From: Cocleimonas sp.
GTDB taxonomy: Bacteria; Pseudomonadota; Gammaproteobacteria; Thiotrichales; Thiotrichaceae
Reading direction: 5' to 3'
NCBI GenBank assembly: GCA_023145535.1
Contig: JAGLDQ010000307.1
Span: forward strand, 1-5,237
DNA: 5,237 nt
Shown: positions 5,074 to 5,237 of the stretch, in pieces
Layout of the letters: each line of letters begins with the position of its first letter
Numbering within the stretch: the stretch's first letter is position 1
The notes under the pieces: model-generated
Databases searched by the model: none
Seen by the model: the letters and a program-made list of their open reading frames with translations, nothing else
What the model was told of the DNA's origin: nothing
Translations under genes and position numbers: made by a program

Positions 5074-5202
5074 ATGATTTCTAAAAAACATCTTATATGG
5101 ATAATTAGCGGGGCAATCGTGGCATGGCTTGCAATGGGCTGCTCTATACTTGACAAGACATCCTCACCACCTCAAAAAACACCTAAAAAAATACTAATTT
5201 AG
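5074..5202 (+). CDS. Very small lipoprotein, 42 residues
   Basis: A short reading frame has the best ribosome binding site of the window: AAGGAGAT (5062-5069), with GGAG six bases before the ATG. The protein begins MISKK, followed by a hydrophobic stretch (7-20) and a lipobox-like AMGC with Cys23; Ala at -3 instead of Leu is less common but tolerated. The +2 residue is Ser, suggesting outer-membrane sorting. Only 20 residues would remain after processing, rich in Ser, Pro, Thr and Lys (SSPPQKTPKK, 30-39), with no folded domain expected. It resembles in size and layout the tiny envelope lipoproteins (entericidin-like) of Gram-negative bacteria, but I see no sequence match to them. It is probably a separate transcription unit from the anti-sigma gene 232 bases upstream. 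Function unknown. Confidence 0.7.
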   Translation: MISKKHLIWIISGAIVAWLAMGCSILDKTSSPPQKTPKKILI

Positions 5203-5223
5203 CACGAGCTGTTAATACTCGTG
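5203..5223 (+). terminator. Hairpin immediately after the 42-residue lipoprotein gene
   Basis: CACGAG (5203-5208) pairs with CTCGTG (5218-5223) across a nine-base loop, starting at the first base after the stop codon. It could be the stem of a terminator, but no T tract follows within the 14 remaining bases. Confidence 0.4.
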
Positions 5224-5232
5224 ATCGATCAC
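5221..5232. repeat. Perfect 12-base palindrome GTGATCGATCAC
   Basis: Positions 5221-5232 are an exact palindrome that shares three bases (GTG) with the 3' arm of the preceding hairpin. It could be an operator for a gene beyond the window, or part of a second stem competing with the first. It resembles CRP or FNR sites in half-site letters, but the spacing is wrong for both. Confidence 0.4.
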
Positions 5233-5237
5233 ATCAT

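Noticed and set aside
5199..5223. TTAGCAC at the start of the terminal hairpin looks like the left arm of a CIRCE element.
   Set aside because: Only seven bases match, the right arm does not read GAGTGCTAA, and the site follows a stop codon rather than preceding a chaperone gene.
5221..5232. CRP or FNR site in the GTGATCGATCAC palindrome.
   Set aside because: CRP needs TGTGA-N6-TCACA and FNR needs TTGAT-N4-ATCAA; the spacings here are four and two.

Overview
The window is AT-rich chromosomal DNA, probably from a Proteobacterium. The best fit is a low-GC gamma- or betaproteobacterium with a Gram-negative envelope. The basis is a proteobacterial-type MtgA, two lipoproteins with signal peptidase II sites, a periplasmic cytochrome P460-like protein and a nadK/hrcA divergent pair. 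I cannot name the genus from sequence alone.

Left part (1-1486): the first 20 codons of a probable NAD kinase gene leave the window on the minus strand. They diverge from a complete hrcA (187-1239), which encodes the heat-shock repressor. The 124-base gap between them carries two dyads but no recognisable CIRCE operator, and grpE/dnaK do not follow hrcA. Convergent with hrcA is a 67-residue lipoprotein gene (1283-1486, minus).

Middle (1487-2879): a 264-base divergent intergenic region carries a promoter-like pair for the lipoprotein, a hairpin followed by seven T, a perfect TATAAT, a 26-base near-perfect inverted repeat just after it, and another hairpin. It leads into mtgA (1751-2572), a monofunctional peptidoglycan glycosyltransferase that polymerises lipid II at the inner membrane. 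A long hairpin follows mtgA, then about 230 bases in which I see no gene.

Right part (2880-4841): three genes lie in the same direction. They are an exported cytochrome P460-family protein with one CxxCH heme site, an ECF-type sigma factor, and a membrane anti-sigma factor whose start codon overlaps the sigma stop (ATGA). The sigma/anti-sigma pair is a classic envelope-to-transcription switch. The P460-like gene, 112 bases upstream, is a plausible member or target of that regulon, but this is inference. A strong hairpin and a short split repeat lie between the P460 gene and the sigma gene.

End (4842-5237): a 232-base gap leads to a 42-codon lipoprotein gene (5074-5202) with an excellent ribosome binding site. 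A hairpin and an overlapping perfect 12-base palindrome follow, cut by the window end. I see no mobile elements, CRISPR arrays, tRNA or rRNA genes. The window looks like ordinary core and accessory chromosome; the most unusual items are the P460/ECF arrangement, the altered MtgA motif and several dyads.
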